This document shows, in pieces, positions 10,800-22,603 of a DNA stretch of 64,000 nt. Position numbers and translations under genes: made by a program. The stretch is from Mycolicibacter sinensis (GTDB lineage: Bacteria > Actinomycetota > Actinomycetes > Mycobacteriales > Mycobacteriaceae): NCBI RefSeq assembly GCF_001667945.1, contig NZ_LZJK01000059.1, forward strand, positions 29,649 to 93,648, in the 5' to 3' direction. Position 1 is the first letter of the stretch; each line of letters opens with the position of its first letter. The notes below the pieces were generated by a model. That model was not told the DNA's origin, made no database searches, and saw nothing but the letters and a program-made list of their open reading frames with translations.

Positions 10800-11372
10800 A
10801 TGACCGGCCGGTTCGCCGGTGTCATACTGGCCGGCGGCGCGTCGCGCCGGATGGGCCGCGACAAGGCCACCCTGACCGTGGCCGGCCGGTTCGGCGGACG
10901 GACCCTGGTCGAGCAGCTGGTGTCGATCGTCTCCCAGCGCTGCAACCCGGTCTTTGTGGTGGCCGCCCAAGGGCAGGCCTTGCCCGTTCTTCCCGCCCAG
11001 GTGCTGCGCGATGAGGTGCCCGGACTCGGTCCGCTACCGGCGATGGGGCTCGGCCTGCGCGCCGCGGCAGGCGCCGGCGCCGATCACGCGTTCGTCTGCG
11101 CGGTGGACATGCCGAACCTGACGCCGGAGGTGATCGACCGGTTGGCGGATGCGCCGCCGGCCGACGTCGTGCTGCCCCGGGTGGGCCGGGACCATTACCT
11201 GGCGGCGGTGTATCGCACCGCCCTGGCCGACACCGTCGATGCGCTGATCGCCGCAGGGGAGCGGCGCGTGGGTGCGCTGGTCGACATGGTCGGTGTCCGA
11301 CGAGTCGTGCTGCCCGACGACTCCCCGCTGGCCAACCTCAACTCACCGGACGACCTGGCCGGCCTGTCCTGA
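10800..11372 (+). CDS. mobA: Molybdenum cofactor guanylyltransferase
   Basis: Transfers GMP to molybdopterin to make the guanine-dinucleotide form of the cofactor; 190 residues. The nucleotidyltransferase signature [13 protein letters not shown] is near the N-terminus, and AVDMPNL provides the metal-binding Asp. The ATG at 10800 puts this motif at residue 9, where MobA proteins have it; longer upstream extensions would overlap korB. It is 16 bases downstream of korB and matches Rv2453c. A 918-base noncoding stretch follows. Confidence 0.9.
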   Translation: MTGRFAGVILAGGASRRMGRDKATLTVAGRFGGRTLVEQLVSIVSQRCNPVFVVAAQGQALPVLPAQVLRDEVPGLGPLPAMGLGLRAAAGAGADHAFVCAVDMPNLTPEVIDRLADAPPADVVLPRVGRDHYLAAVYRTALADTVDALIAAGERRVGALVDMVGVRRVVLPDDSPLANLNSPDDLAGLS

Positions 11373-11503
11373 GGGCAACGCCGAAGCCGGTTCCCTGAGC
11401 TGGCGACAGCAAATATCACGCTGCGGTTTCTTTAATGGCTTCAGCGGCGCTTCCGTAGAAATCGACAAACCAATCCGTTATCTCAGCGCAATAGGGTGAT
11501 TAT

Positions 11504-11787
11504 TGGCCTCGGCCGGGCGCCGCGCAGCCGGTTGGGATCATCGGTCACCTGCGGGCGAAAGCCCTTGGGGCCAAACGGTGTTCGCCTGCCGTCGGGTGGG
11601 CTGGTGCGAACGGCGCCGAAGCGCCGTCATTCCGGGCCCATAATGTCGACGGCGTTTCTGCCAAAGTAAAACTCTTTTGACGACGGGCGGGATTATCAAT
11701 TGCCGCGGGCCTGCTGGGCTGGCATGTCCGGCGTCATGGCGGCAGCCGGCGTCATCGCAGCTAGATAAGCTAATGAGCTGCGTTTTT
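11504..11787 (+). ncRNA. Candidate orphan small RNA
   Basis: A TAGGGT -10-like element (11492-11497) and a downstream intrinsic terminator ending at 11787 would bracket a transcript of about 280 nt that contains no plausible ORF. The start point is estimated from the -10 box only, and no -35 hexamer is visible. The evidence is layout alone. Confidence 0.3.
11756..11787 (+). terminator. Intrinsic terminator with U-tract
   Basis: CGCAGCT (11756-11762) and AGCTGCG (11776-11782) form a perfect seven-base-pair stem followed directly by TTTTT. Such a complete hairpin plus T-run is uncommon in mycobacteria. It is 384 bases beyond the mobA stop, so it may end either an extended mobA message or a separate small RNA. 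Confidence 0.6.
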
Positions 11788-11897
11788 GGGACAGGTGATG
11801 CTGCTGGGACTGGCATTGCCTGCTGACTCGGCCACCCCGGCAGGCCGTCTCAGGCGTAAAACCGCACCGTTGACAGTGGTCCAGCCCACAAAATAGC

Positions 11898-11913
11898 CGT
11901 GATTTGACTCACG
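11898..11913. promoter_or_regulatory. Candidate CRP/Cmr-family operator
   Basis: CGTGATTTGACTCACG is a perfect palindrome CGTGA-N6-TCACG and contains the GTGA-N6-TCAC core recognised by CRP-type regulators. It lies about 380 bases before rpfE. Mycobacterial CRP (Rv3676) is known to control another rpf gene, rpfA, which makes the site plausible here. Confidence 0.45.
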
Positions 11914-12031
11914 AATGTCGGCGCGAAGACAAACGGGTCAGGAAGCAAAAACGCATTGCTGACCTGCTGAAACCATCCGATTCGCAGCCGTGATGGTTTC
12001 GTTATCTGCCCGAAATGCGTCCGTCATGCGG

Positions 12032-12062
12032 TTGGACTTGTTGTCTGGCTATTTCGTAAATT
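12032..12062 (+). promoter_or_regulatory. Possible rpfE promoter
   Basis: TTGGAC (12032-12037) and TAAATT (12057-12062) are separated by 19 bases, slightly long for a sigma-A promoter. Transcription would begin near 12069 and give a 5' leader of about 220 nt carrying the hairpins at 12153-12245. Confidence 0.3.
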
Positions 12063-12095
12063 TCCCTTCGCCCGAACGCAGGGCAAACAAATTGA

Positions 12096-12617
<522 letters not shown>

Positions 12618-12705
12618 TCATCCGCATCGCGCAGACGACGGCGCCGGGCCGATGGCCCGGCGCCGTCGCGGTCGGACCGGCTCGTGGACGGGTAGCGAGA
12701 AACAT

Positions 12706-13011
12706 ATGACTGAAACGTCACGTGAGCTCGACCTGATCATCTACGGCGCGACCGGCTTCGCCGGGAAGTTGACCGCCCAGTACCTGTCCCGTGCCGGTGG
12801 CGCTGCCCGAATCGGGCTGGCGGGCCGCTCGGCGGAGAGGTTGCGCGCGGTTCGCGATCGGTGCTGCTGGCCGAGAGCGCGCTGGCGCTGAACCGCGACC
12901 TGCCCTCCGATCACTACAGGAGTGCACACCCCGGCGGCCGCAATGGGCGACGCGTTGCTGGTCCGGCTGCCCGCGGCGAGGCCACCCTGCCAGGTGTCCC
13001 GGCTGAGCTGA
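12706..13011 (+). pseudogene. Remnant of a saccharopine-dehydrogenase-like / trans-acting enoyl reductase gene
   Basis: The frame opens with an ATG and a clear NAD(P)-binding start (LIIYGATGFAGKLTAQYL) typical of the roughly 420-residue family of M. tuberculosis Rv2449c. It continues through AGRSAERLRAVRD, then jumps within a few codons to sequence like the far C-terminus: LLAESALAL in a second frame and GVHTPAAAMGDALLVRL in a third. About 300 codons of the middle are missing, and at least two frame changes occur (near 12860 and near 12918). The stop at 13009-13011 is in the last frame. The position between rpfE and valS is that of Rv2449c. Confidence 0.8.
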
Positions 13012-13110
13012 CCGGTGCCGAATTGACCGGTGCGGAGGCTGGTGTTTCCGCTAGTGTCTTTTTCGACCCTGTCACGGCAGCACCGAGCGACGAAGGTGGA
13101 CGAATATCTC

Positions 13111-13701
13111 ATGGCCGGCCTTGACGACCTGTTCGCGCAGATCCCCATCCAGGACATCGCCAACCAGCTCGGTGCCGACTCGGGCGAGGTGGACAGCACC
13201 ATCCGCACCCTGGTCCCGGTGCTGGTCAGCGGGCTGAACCACAACGCGCAGGACCCGGGCCAGGCCGACAACATCGCCAGCACCGCCAACAGTTTCGCCG
13301 CCCAGGGCCTGCTGGACAACGTGCTCGGCGGCAACCAGGCCGCGGGGCAGCAGGTGATCTCGACCATCTTCGGCGGCAACGACACCAGCCAGGTCGCCTC
13401 AGCGCTGTCGGGCGCCGGTGCCGGCAACAACGACCTAGTGCAAAAGCTGCTCCCGATCATCGCCCCGATCGTGCTGGCCTACATCGGCAAGCAACTGAGC
13501 GGCCAGAAGTCCGAGCCGGCCCAGCAGGAGGCCTCCGGCGGCGGCCTCGGTGACGTTCTGGGCAGCATCCTGGGGGGCATGGCCGGTGGCGGCGGCGCCA
13601 AGAACCAGTCGATGGGCAGCATCCTCGGCAACATGCTCGGTGGCAAGACCGGCGGCGCCATCGGCGACATCCTCGGTGGACTGCTCGGCGGCAAGAAGTA
13701 A
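13111..13701 (+). CDS. DUF937-family protein
   Basis: A 196-residue protein of unknown function. The N-terminal half is helical (LDDLFAQIPIQDIANQLG), like DUF937 proteins. The C-terminal half is a Gly/Leu-rich low-complexity tail (GGLGDVLGSILGGMAGG and similar) ending in Lys-Lys. I chose the ATG at 13111, where the conserved segment starts after an AAGGTGG ribosome binding site; the frame runs further upstream but into the pseudogene tail. There is no signal peptide. It stands alone between the pseudogene and a terminator before valS. Confidence 0.75.
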   Translation: MAGLDDLFAQIPIQDIANQLGADSGEVDSTIRTLVPVLVSGLNHNAQDPGQADNIASTANSFAAQGLLDNVLGGNQAAGQQVISTIFGGNDTSQVASALSGAGAGNNDLVQKLLPIIAPIVLAYIGKQLSGQKSEPAQQEASGGGLGDVLGSILGGMAGGGGAKNQSMGSILGNMLGGKTGGAIGDILGGLLGGKK

Positions 13702-13712
13702 TAGCCTCGCGA

Positions 13713-13748
13713 AAAGCCGCCGGACCGAGCACCCGGTCCGGGGGCTTT
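13713..13748 (+). terminator. Hairpin terminator between the DUF937 gene and valS
   Basis: AAAGCC at 13713-13718 pairs with GGCTTT at 13743-13748, with the inner CCGGACC/GGTCCGG continuing the stem around a short loop. The 3' side ends in CTTTCG. It separates the DUF937 transcript from valS. Confidence 0.7.
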
Positions 13749-13771
13749 CGTGTCGTGCGGGTCGTCGTTCC

Positions 13772-13777
13772 TAGAAT
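13772..13777 (+). promoter_or_regulatory. -10 element for leaderless valS
   Basis: TAGAAT fits TANNNT and ends 7 bases before the GTG start of valS. There is no Shine-Dalgarno sequence, so a leaderless message starting at the GTG is likely. Confidence 0.55.
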
Positions 13778-13783
13778 TGAGCG

Positions 13784-16419
<2,636 letters not shown>

Positions 16420-16423
<4 letters not shown>

Positions 16424-17814
16424 CCGAACCCACTCCGGATGAGATCGCGGCGCTGCTGCAAGTCGAGCATCTGCTTGACCAGCGGTGGGGCGAGACCAAG
16501 ATCGAGCCGAGCCTGACCCGGATCAACGCACTGCTGGAGCTGCTCGGCTCCCCGCAGCGCAGCTATCCGTCGATCCACGTCGCCGGCACCAACGGCAAGA
16601 CCTCGGTGGCGCGGATGATCGACGCGCTGCTGACGGCGTTCAGCCGTCGTACCGGGCGCACCACCAGCCCGCATCTGCAATCGGCGGTCGAGCGCATCGC
16701 CATTGACGGGGTTCCGATCAGCCCGGCCAAGTACGTCGAGACCTACGCCGAGATCGAGCCGTTCGTGCAGATGGTGGACGCCTCCTCGCAGGCCGAAGGT
16801 GGGCCGGCGATGAGCAAGTTCGAAGTGCTCACGGCGATGGCGTTCGCGGCGTTCGCTGACGCCCCGATCGACGTGGCCGTCGTGGAGGTCGGCATGGGCG
16901 GGCGCTGGGACGCCACCAATGTCGTCGCGGCGCCGGTGGCGGTGATCACCCCGATCGGCATCGACCACGTCGACTACCTCGGCGACGACCTCGCCGGCAT
17001 CGCCGCGGAGAAGGCCGGCATCATCCACCGCTCCGCTGATGAACTCGTCGACACCGTGGCGGTGATCGCCCGCCAGGTGCCCGAGGCGATGGAGGTGCTG
17101 CTGGCCCAGTCGGTGCGCGCGGATGCCGCGGTGGCGCGGGAGAACTCGGAGTTCGCGGTGCGCAGCCGCCAGCTGGCGGTGGGAGGTCAGTTGCTGGAGC
17201 TGCAAGGCCTGGGCGGGGTGTACTCCGATATCTTTCTGCCGCTGCACGGCGAGCACCAGGCGCACAACGCGGTGCTGGCGCTGGCGGCGGTGGAGGCGTT
17301 CTTCGGTGCGGGCGCGCAGCGTCAGCTCGACGTCGACACGGTTCGGGCCGGCTTCGCCGCGGCGGCGAGCCCCGGGCGGCTGGAGCGGATGCGCAGCTCG
17401 CCGACGGTTTTCGTCGACGCCGCGCACAACCCGGCGGGCGCGGCCGCCCTGGCTCAAGCGCTGGCCGAGGAGTTCGACTTCCGGTTCCTGGTCGGGGTGG
17501 TCAGCGTGCTCGCCGACAAGGACGTCGACGGGATCCTCGCGGCCCTCGAACCGGTCTTTGACCGAATCGTGGTGACCCACAATGGTTCTCCGCGTGCCGT
17601 GGATGTCGAGACACTGACTGCGGCAGCGGTGCGGTGGTTCGGCGACGACCGGGTGGTGACCACCGAGACGCTCGGGGACGCCATCGATACCGCCACCGCG
17701 CTCGTCGATGAGTTCGACGCCGAGGGCGACGCGGCGGGCACCGGCATCGTGATCACCGGTTCGGTGGTCACCGCCGGGGCCGCCCGCACCCTGTTCGGGA
17801 AGGATCCGGCATGA
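16420..17814 (+). CDS. folC: Dihydrofolate synthase / folylpolyglutamate synthase
   Basis: Mur-ligase-family enzyme that adds glutamate to dihydropteroate and folates; 464 residues. The ATP-binding loop GTNGKT is at 56-61, and the family signature HxxAGTNGK is visible. [12 protein letters not shown] marks the C-terminal Mur domain. It is translationally coupled to valS upstream and to the small membrane protein downstream by ATGA overlaps. Position equals Rv2447c. Confidence 0.96.
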
Positions 17815-18161
17815 CCGACCAATCGGGTGCGCCCGACCCCTGGCGCGGCTTCCGCGGCGTGATGGCCGCGACGCTGATCCTCGAGGCGATCGTGGTGCTG
17901 TTGGCGCTGCCGGTGGTCCACGTGGTCGGGGGCGGGCTGACACCGGCGTCGCTGGCCTACCTGCTCGGCCTGGCGCTGGTGTTGTTGCTGTTCACCGGAG
18001 TCCAGGGCCGCTCCTGGGCGATCTGGGCCAATCTGGCGCTGCAGCTGGTGCTGGTCGCCGGGTTCGCGGTCTATCCGGGCGTGGGGGTGATGGGCCTGGT
18101 GTTCACCGCGGTGTGGGCCCTGATCGCCTACTTCCGTGCCGAGGTGCTGCGCCGCTCGTAG
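17811..18161 (+). CDS. DUF4233 small membrane protein
   Basis: 116 residues with about four hydrophobic segments: roughly 20-42, 47-65, 70-86 and 90-106. It ends in a short basic tail. It corresponds to Rv2446c, a conserved actinobacterial partner of folC of unknown function. The ATG overlaps the folC stop, so it belongs to the valS-folC operon. No catalytic motif is seen. Confidence 0.82.
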   Translation: MTDQSGAPDPWRGFRGVMAATLILEAIVVLLALPVVHVVGGGLTPASLAYLLGLALVLLLFTGVQGRSWAIWANLALQLVLVAGFAVYPGVGVMGLVFTAVWALIAYFRAEVLRRS

Positions 18162-18240
18162 TGGGGCGGCTATTCGGTACGCTGACGCGGTGCCGCTGGC
18201 GACGATGCAGAGCGTCAGCGATGAGGAGGAGCGGCGCTTC

Positions 18241-18687
18241 ATGACTGAGCGGACTTTGGTGCTGATCAAGCCGGACGGTGTCAATCGCCGGTTGGTGGGC
18301 GAGATCATCAGCCGGATCGAGAAGAAGGGCCTGACGCTGGCGGCGCTGGAGCTGCGGCCGGTGCAGCAGGCGGTGGCCCGACAGCACTACGGCGAGCACG
18401 AGGGCAAGGCGTTCTTCGCCTCGCTGCTGGACTTCATCACCTCCGGCCCGGTGGTCGCCGCCGTGGTGGAGGGCCCGCGGGCCATCGAGGCGTTCCGGCA
18501 GCTGGCCGGTGGCACCGACCCGGTGGCCAAGGCCGCCCCGGGCACGATCCGGGGTGATTTCGGGCTGGAGACCCAGTTCAATCTGGTGCACGGCTCCGAT
18601 TCGCCGGAGTCGGCCGAGCGCGAGATCGCGCTGTGGTTCCCCGACCTCAAGGCGTCGGCGCCGACGTCTCCGATGACACTGGCCTGA
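18241..18687 (+). CDS. ndk: Nucleoside diphosphate kinase
   Basis: Transfers the gamma phosphate between nucleoside triphosphates and diphosphates. The phosphohistidine is in FNLVHGSDS, and the N-terminus [13 protein letters not shown] is diagnostic. I chose the ATG at 18241 because it gives this N-terminus and follows GAGGAGGAG. At 148 residues it is about 12 longer than M. tuberculosis NdkA (136). The extra part is a Ser/Pro/Thr tail ([12 protein letters not shown]) after the normal end. Confidence 0.96.
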   Translation: MTERTLVLIKPDGVNRRLVGEIISRIEKKGLTLAALELRPVQQAVARQHYGEHEGKAFFASLLDFITSGPVVAAVVEGPRAIEAFRQLAGGTDPVAKAAPGTIRGDFGLETQFNLVHGSDSPESAEREIALWFPDLKASAPTSPMTLA

Positions 18688-18742
18688 CGTCGTAGTTAAT
18701 GCCTTTCGCCCGGGCTGCTCCGGTTGTGTGGGATACTGACCA

Positions 18743-18971
18743 TCGGGTGAACGTCACCGGACCGGTGTCCGACACCCGAATGAAGACTTAGGCGAGTGCG
18801 ACGGTCGCGATATGTGATGCGGCGCCGATCGCCGGTCCTCATTCAGCCAGGCACCGAGTCGGTTCCACCCGAACCCCTCGGAGCGAGACCACCACAAGCC
18901 CGGGGAAGTGAGCCGGGCGAATAACGAGAAGCCCTCGCGTGGCCGCGTCATAGCAACGCGCCCGGGGGCTT
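18743..18971 (+). promoter_or_regulatory. Structured 5' leader of rne
   Basis: The 296-base gap before rne holds no ORF but several strong hairpins. The first, at 18743-18779, is nested: TCGGGTG/CACCCGA outside and CACCG/CGGTG inside. The second, at 18898-18918, is GCCCGG/CCGGGC. The third, at 18929-18971, has AAGCCC/GGGCTT plus an inner CGCGT/ACGCG and ends on the base next to the GAGGAG ribosome binding site. RNase E genes are known to autoregulate through leader structures in other bacteria, which makes this a good candidate. Confidence 0.5.
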
Positions 18972-18983
18972 GAGGAGACCTAC

Positions 18984-21770
18984 GTGGCAGACCCCTCTCT
19001 TTTTAAGGGCCCTTACTCAGATGTACCTGCGGTGCCGGCCGAGCAGGAGGAGTTGCCGGACCGGCTGAGAGTGCACTCCCTCGCCCGGGTACTGGGCACC
19101 ACCAGCAGGCGGGTACTGGATGCCCTGACCGAGCTGGACGGCCGGGTACGCAGCGCCCATTCCAGCGTGGACCGCGTCGAGGCGGTCCGGGTCCGTGATC
19201 TGCTGGGTTCGGTCGAGGAACCCACCGCAGAGGTGGCGCCGGAAGCTGAGGTGTCCGCCGAGGTTCCCGAGGAGCCCGAGTCCCGGCTGCTGCTGGAGAC
19301 CGCCCCGGAGGCCGCCAGCACGCGGGTCGACTACATGCCGCTGTTCGTGGCACCGCAGCCGATCTCCTTCGAGCCGCCGGTGTCCGACGACAACGGATCC
19401 GACGAGGACGACGACCTCGGCCCCGACGGCGACGACGAGACCGGGGACCGCCCCGCCAGCCGCCGTCGCCGCCGCGGCCGCCGCGGCCGCGGACGGGGCC
19501 GCGGCTCCGACGGCGGAGCCGCCGACGACACCGCCGACGCGGCCGACTCCGACGACGACACCGACGACGACGATTCCGCCGCGGAATCCGACGAGACCGG
19601 GGATGTCGACGAGTCCGGCGACGACGACACCGACTCCGCCGACGAGCCGGGCACCCGGCGTCGGCGCCGTCGCCGTCGGCGCAAGTCCGGCACCGGCGAG
19701 GACGAGGACACCGGCTCCGCGGATGACCCGCCCAACACCGTCGTGCACGAGCGGACTCCGCGCGCCAAGACGGCCAGGAACTCCAAGGGCGAGAAGAGCT
19801 CATCCGACGACGAGATCCAGGGCATCACCGGATCGACCCGGCTGGAGGCCAAACGTCAGCGTCGCCGCGACGGCCGCGACGCCGGGCGCCGCCGCCCGCC
19901 GATCCTGAGCGAGGCCGAGTTCCTGGCCCGCCGCGAGGCCGTGGAACGCCGGATGGTGGTCCGGGATCGGGTCCGCACCGAGCCGCCGCACACCGGTGCC
20001 CGCTACACCCAGATCGCCGTGCTGGAAGACGGCGTGATGGTCGAGCACTTCGTCACGTCGGCCGCCTCTACTTCCTTGGTGGGCAACGTCTATCTGGGGA
20101 TCGTGCAGAATGTGCTGCCCTCGATGGAGGCCGCATTCGTCGACATCGGCCGCGGCCGCAACGGGGTGCTCTACGCCGGTGAGGTCAACTGGGAGGCGGC
20201 CGGCCTGGGTGGCGCCAATCGCAAGATCGAGCAGGCGCTCAAACCCGGTGACTATGTCGTCGTGCAGGTCAGCAAGGATCCGATCGGGCACAAAGGGGCC
20301 CGGCTGACCACCCAGGTCTCGTTGGCCGGCCGGTACCTGGTGTACGTGCCCGGGGCGTCGTCGACCGGGATCAGCCGCAAGCTGCCCGACACCGAGCGTC
20401 AGCGGCTCAAGGAGATTCTGCGCGAGGTGGTGCCCGCCGATGCCGGCGTAATCATCCGCACGGCGTCGGAGGGCGTCAAAGAAGAGGACATCCGCGCCGA
20501 CGTGGAACGCCTCCAGGAACGCTGGAACCTGATCGAGGCCACCGCCGCCGAGACCAAGGCGAAAGCCGCCGGTGCCGCGGTGGCGCTCTACGAAGAGCCC
20601 GATGTGCTGGTCAAGGTGATCCGCGACCTGTTCAACGAGGACTTCTCCGAGCTGGTGGTATCTGGTGACGACGCCTGGGCGACGATCACCGAGTACGTCG
20701 GCTCGGTGGCGCCGGAATTGATGCCGAAGCTGACCCGCTACCAGGCTCCGGAGGGGCCGGACGGTCAGGCCGGGCCGGACGTGTTCGCCGTGCACCGCAT
20801 CGACGAGCAGCTGGCCAAGGCGATGGACCGCAAGGTCTGGCTGCCCTCGGGCGGGACGCTGGTGATCGATCGGACCGAGGCCATGACGGTCGTCGACGTC
20901 AACACCGGCAAATTCACCGGGTCCGGGGGCAACCTCGAGGAGACGGTGACCAAGAACAACCTGGAGGCGGCCGAGGAGATCGTGCGGCAGCTGCGGCTGC
21001 GCGATATCGGCGGCATCATCGTCATCGACTTCATCGACATGGTGTTGGAGTCCAACCGCGATCTGGTGCTGCGCCGGCTGACCGAGGCGCTGGGCCGGGA
21101 CCGCACCCGTCACCAGGTTTCGGAGGTGACGTCGCTGGGGCTGGTGCAGTTGACCCGCAAACGACTGGGCACCGGGCTGATCGAGGCGTTCTCCACGTCG
21201 TGTCAGCACTGCGCCGGGCGCGGCATCATGCTGCACGCCGACCCGGTCGACTCGGCCGCGCCGGGCCGTAAGGCCGAGCCGAGCAGCCGCCGCAGCAAGC
21301 GCTCGAAGAAGCCCAAGGCCGACGAACCGGTGGTGGCCAAGGTTCCGGTGCACACCCCCGGTGACCATCCGATGTTCAAGGCGATGGCCACTATGACCAA
21401 GGCCAGCGACCGTCACGACGACGACGTCGAGGAACCGGAGGGCGCGACGGAGCCTGACGAGCAGCCCGACGTTGCGATCGACGAGCAGCTGCCGGCCGAG
21501 GCCGTGGAGGCGGCGGCGGACGAAGACATCGACGAGGACGACACCGACGAGGACACCGAGGACTCCGAGGAAGACTCCGACGATGACGATGTCGAGGTCG
21601 ATCTCGACGACGATGACGACGACTACGACGATGACCTGGATGTCATCGACGAGTCCGACGAGTCCGACGAGTCCGACGAGTCCAATGGGGACACGGTGGT
21701 CGCCGCGGCGCCCTACGAGCGTCCCCGGCGGCGCCGGGCCGCGGCCCGGCCGGCCGGGCCGCCCAGCTGA
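18984..21770 (+). CDS. rne: Ribonuclease E/G
   Basis: Endoribonuclease for mRNA decay and rRNA/tRNA maturation; 928 residues. The catalytic core is central: an S1 RNA-binding region (MEAAFVDIGRGRNGVLYAGEV), then the DNase-I-like part with VVDVNTGKF and VIDFIDM supplying the metal-binding Asp residues, and the zinc-link cysteines in TSCQHC. Both flanks are low complexity. The N-terminal arm alternates acidic and Arg-rich stretches, and the C-terminal tail is very acidic and contains a Asp-Glu-Ser tandem repeat. The GTG start follows GAGGAG. Both arms are probably disordered scaffolds for RNA or partner binding. Confidence 0.95.
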   Translation: MADPSLFKGPYSDVPAVPAEQEELPDRLRVHSLARVLGTTSRRVLDALTELDGRVRSAHSSVDRVEAVRVRDLLGSVEEPTAEVAPEAEVSAEVPEEPESRLLLETAPEAASTRVDYMPLFVAPQPISFEPPVSDDNGSDEDDDLGPDGDDETGDRPASRRRRRGRRGRGRGRGSDGGAADDTADAADSDDDTDDDDSAAESDETGDVDESGDDDTDSADEPGTRRRRRRRRRKSGTGEDEDTGSADDPPNTVVHERTPRAKTARNSKGEKSSSDDEIQGITGSTRLEAKRQRRRDGRDAGRRRPPILSEAEFLARREAVERRMVVRDRVRTEPPHTGARYTQIAVLEDGVMVEHFVTSAASTSLVGNVYLGIVQNVLPSMEAAFVDIGRGRNGVLYAGEVNWEAAGLGGANRKIEQALKPGDYVVVQVSKDPIGHKGARLTTQVSLAGRYLVYVPGASSTGISRKLPDTERQRLKEILREVVPADAGVIIRTASEGVKEEDIRADVERLQERWNLIEATAAETKAKAAGAAVALYEEPDVLVKVIRDLFNEDFSELVVSGDDAWATITEYVGSVAPELMPKLTRYQAPEGPDGQAGPDVFAVHRIDEQLAKAMDRKVWLPSGGTLVIDRTEAMTVVDVNTGKFTGSGGNLEETVTKNNLEAAEEIVRQLRLRDIGGIIVIDFIDMVLESNRDLVLRRLTEALGRDRTRHQVSEVTSLGLVQLTRKRLGTGLIEAFSTSCQHCAGRGIMLHADPVDSAAPGRKAEPSSRRSKRSKKPKADEPVVAKVPVHTPGDHPMFKAMATMTKASDRHDDDVEEPEGATEPDEQPDVAIDEQLPAEAVEAAADEDIDEDDTDEDTEDSEEDSDDDDVEVDLDDDDDDYDDDLDVIDESDESDESDESNGDTVVAAAPYERPRRRRAAARPAGPPS
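21648..21683 (+). repeat. Four tandem 9-bp repeats inside rne
   Basis: GACGAGTCC is repeated four times without change, encoding Asp-Glu-Ser four times in the acidic tail of RNase E. Perfect repeats in frame are prone to slippage, so copy number may vary between strains. Confidence 0.9.
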
Positions 21771-21781
21771 GCAGGGCCGGT

Positions 21782-21811
21782 TTGACCCCGTAGTCGCTGG
21801 TCACGTACCCT
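21782..21811 (+). promoter_or_regulatory. Sigma-A-type promoter of rplU-rpmA
   Basis: TTGACC (21782-21787) and TACCCT (21806-21811) are separated by 18 bases, the best -35/-10 pair in this window. It predicts a leader of about 90 nt before rplU that contains a GGCCG/CGGCC hairpin and ends in an AGAGGAAG ribosome binding site. Confidence 0.65.
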
Positions 21812-21909
21812 AGACCAGTTGTCACCAGGCCGGCTGACTCGGCCGACAAACCCCAGCTGTACGCGAGCCTCGATAGCGCGCGCTCGGAAAGAAGAGGAAG
21901 ACACCAACG

Positions 21910-22221
21910 ATGGCGACGTACGCAATCGTCAAAACCGGCGGCAAGCAGTACAAGGTTGCCGTCGGTGACGTGCTCAAGGTCGAGAAGCTCGATTCCGAGC
22001 CGGGTGCATCGGTTTCGCTGCCGGTCGCGCTGGTCGTGGACGGCTCCACTGTCACCACCGACGCCGCCAAGCTGGCGAAGGTCGCGGTCACCGGCGAGGT
22101 GCTCGAGCACACCAAGGGCCCCAAGATCCGCATCCACAAGTTCAAGAACAAGACCGGCTACCACAAGCGGCAGGGTCACCGTCAGCCGCTGACCGTGCTC
22201 AAGGTCACCGGAATCAAGTAG
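21910..22221 (+). CDS. rplU: 50S ribosomal protein L21
   Basis: Large-subunit ribosomal protein, 103 residues. It begins [16 protein letters not shown], the family hallmark, and contains [18 protein letters not shown] strong ribosome binding site precedes the ATG. It is 13 bases upstream of rpmA, the universal L21-L27 pair, and matches Rv2442c. M. tuberculosis dctP, which lies between rne and rplU there, is absent. Confidence 0.98.
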   Translation: MATYAIVKTGGKQYKVAVGDVLKVEKLDSEPGASVSLPVALVVDGSTVTTDAAKLAKVAVTGEVLEHTKGPKIRIHKFKNKTGYHKRQGHRQPLTVLKVTGIK

Positions 22222-22234
22222 GGGAGCGAACGAG

Positions 22235-22501
22235 ATGGCACACAAGAAGGGCGCTTCCAGCTCACGCAATGGGCGCGACTCCAACGCGCAGCGACTCGGC
22301 GTCAAGCGGTTCGGCGGCCAGGTCGTCAAGGCCGGCGAGATTCTGGTCCGCCAGCGGGGAACCCACTTCCACCCGGGCATCAACGTCGGGCGCGGCGGCG
22401 ACGACACGCTGTTCGCCACGGCGCCCGGTGCGGTCGAGTTCGGCCTGAAGCGTGGCCGCAAGACCGTCAACATCGTGCCTGTCGCCCGCGCGGAGAGCTA
22501 A
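22235..22501 (+). CDS. rpmA: 50S ribosomal protein L27
   Basis: Large-subunit protein whose N-terminal tail reaches the peptidyl-transferase centre; 88 residues. It starts [16 protein letters not shown] and contains [20 protein letters not shown], both characteristic. No N-terminal processing extension is present, unlike Firmicutes L27. Co-transcribed with rplU. Confidence 0.98.
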   Translation: MAHKKGASSSRNGRDSNAQRLGVKRFGGQVVKAGEILVRQRGTHFHPGINVGRGGDDTLFATAPGAVEFGLKRGRKTVNIVPVARAES

Positions 22502-22513
22502 CCAACCGGCCCT

Positions 22514-22580
22514 GCGTCGCGAACGTGTACTGACTGCGAGAAGGAGCGACGAAACTCGCAGTGGTTGCACGCTCGACGCG
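22514..22580. repeat. Long imperfect palindrome between rpmA and obg (family member 2)
   Basis: Arms 22515-22540 and 22555-22580 pair at about 21 of 26 positions including G-U pairs, with a 14-base loop. The arm shares GAACGTGTACTGA with the palindrome at 4988-5049, and the loop length is the same. The loop contains AAGGAG. It may attenuate or separate rpmA and obg expression, or simply be an inserted repeat. Confidence 0.7.
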
Positions 22581-22603
22581 TGGGATGGGTGAGAGGAAGC
22601 CCG

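Noticed and set aside
11538..11816. 92-codon minus-strand frame in the mobA-rpfE gap
   Set aside because: No ribosome binding site, no domain, and it crosses the intrinsic terminator.
19800..21416. 538-codon open frame antisense to rne
   Set aside because: Antisense to a clear RNase E core with no family features.
21648..21683. Short CRISPR-like repeat
   Set aside because: The units are 9 bp and directly adjacent without spacers, and they encode a peptide repeat in rne.
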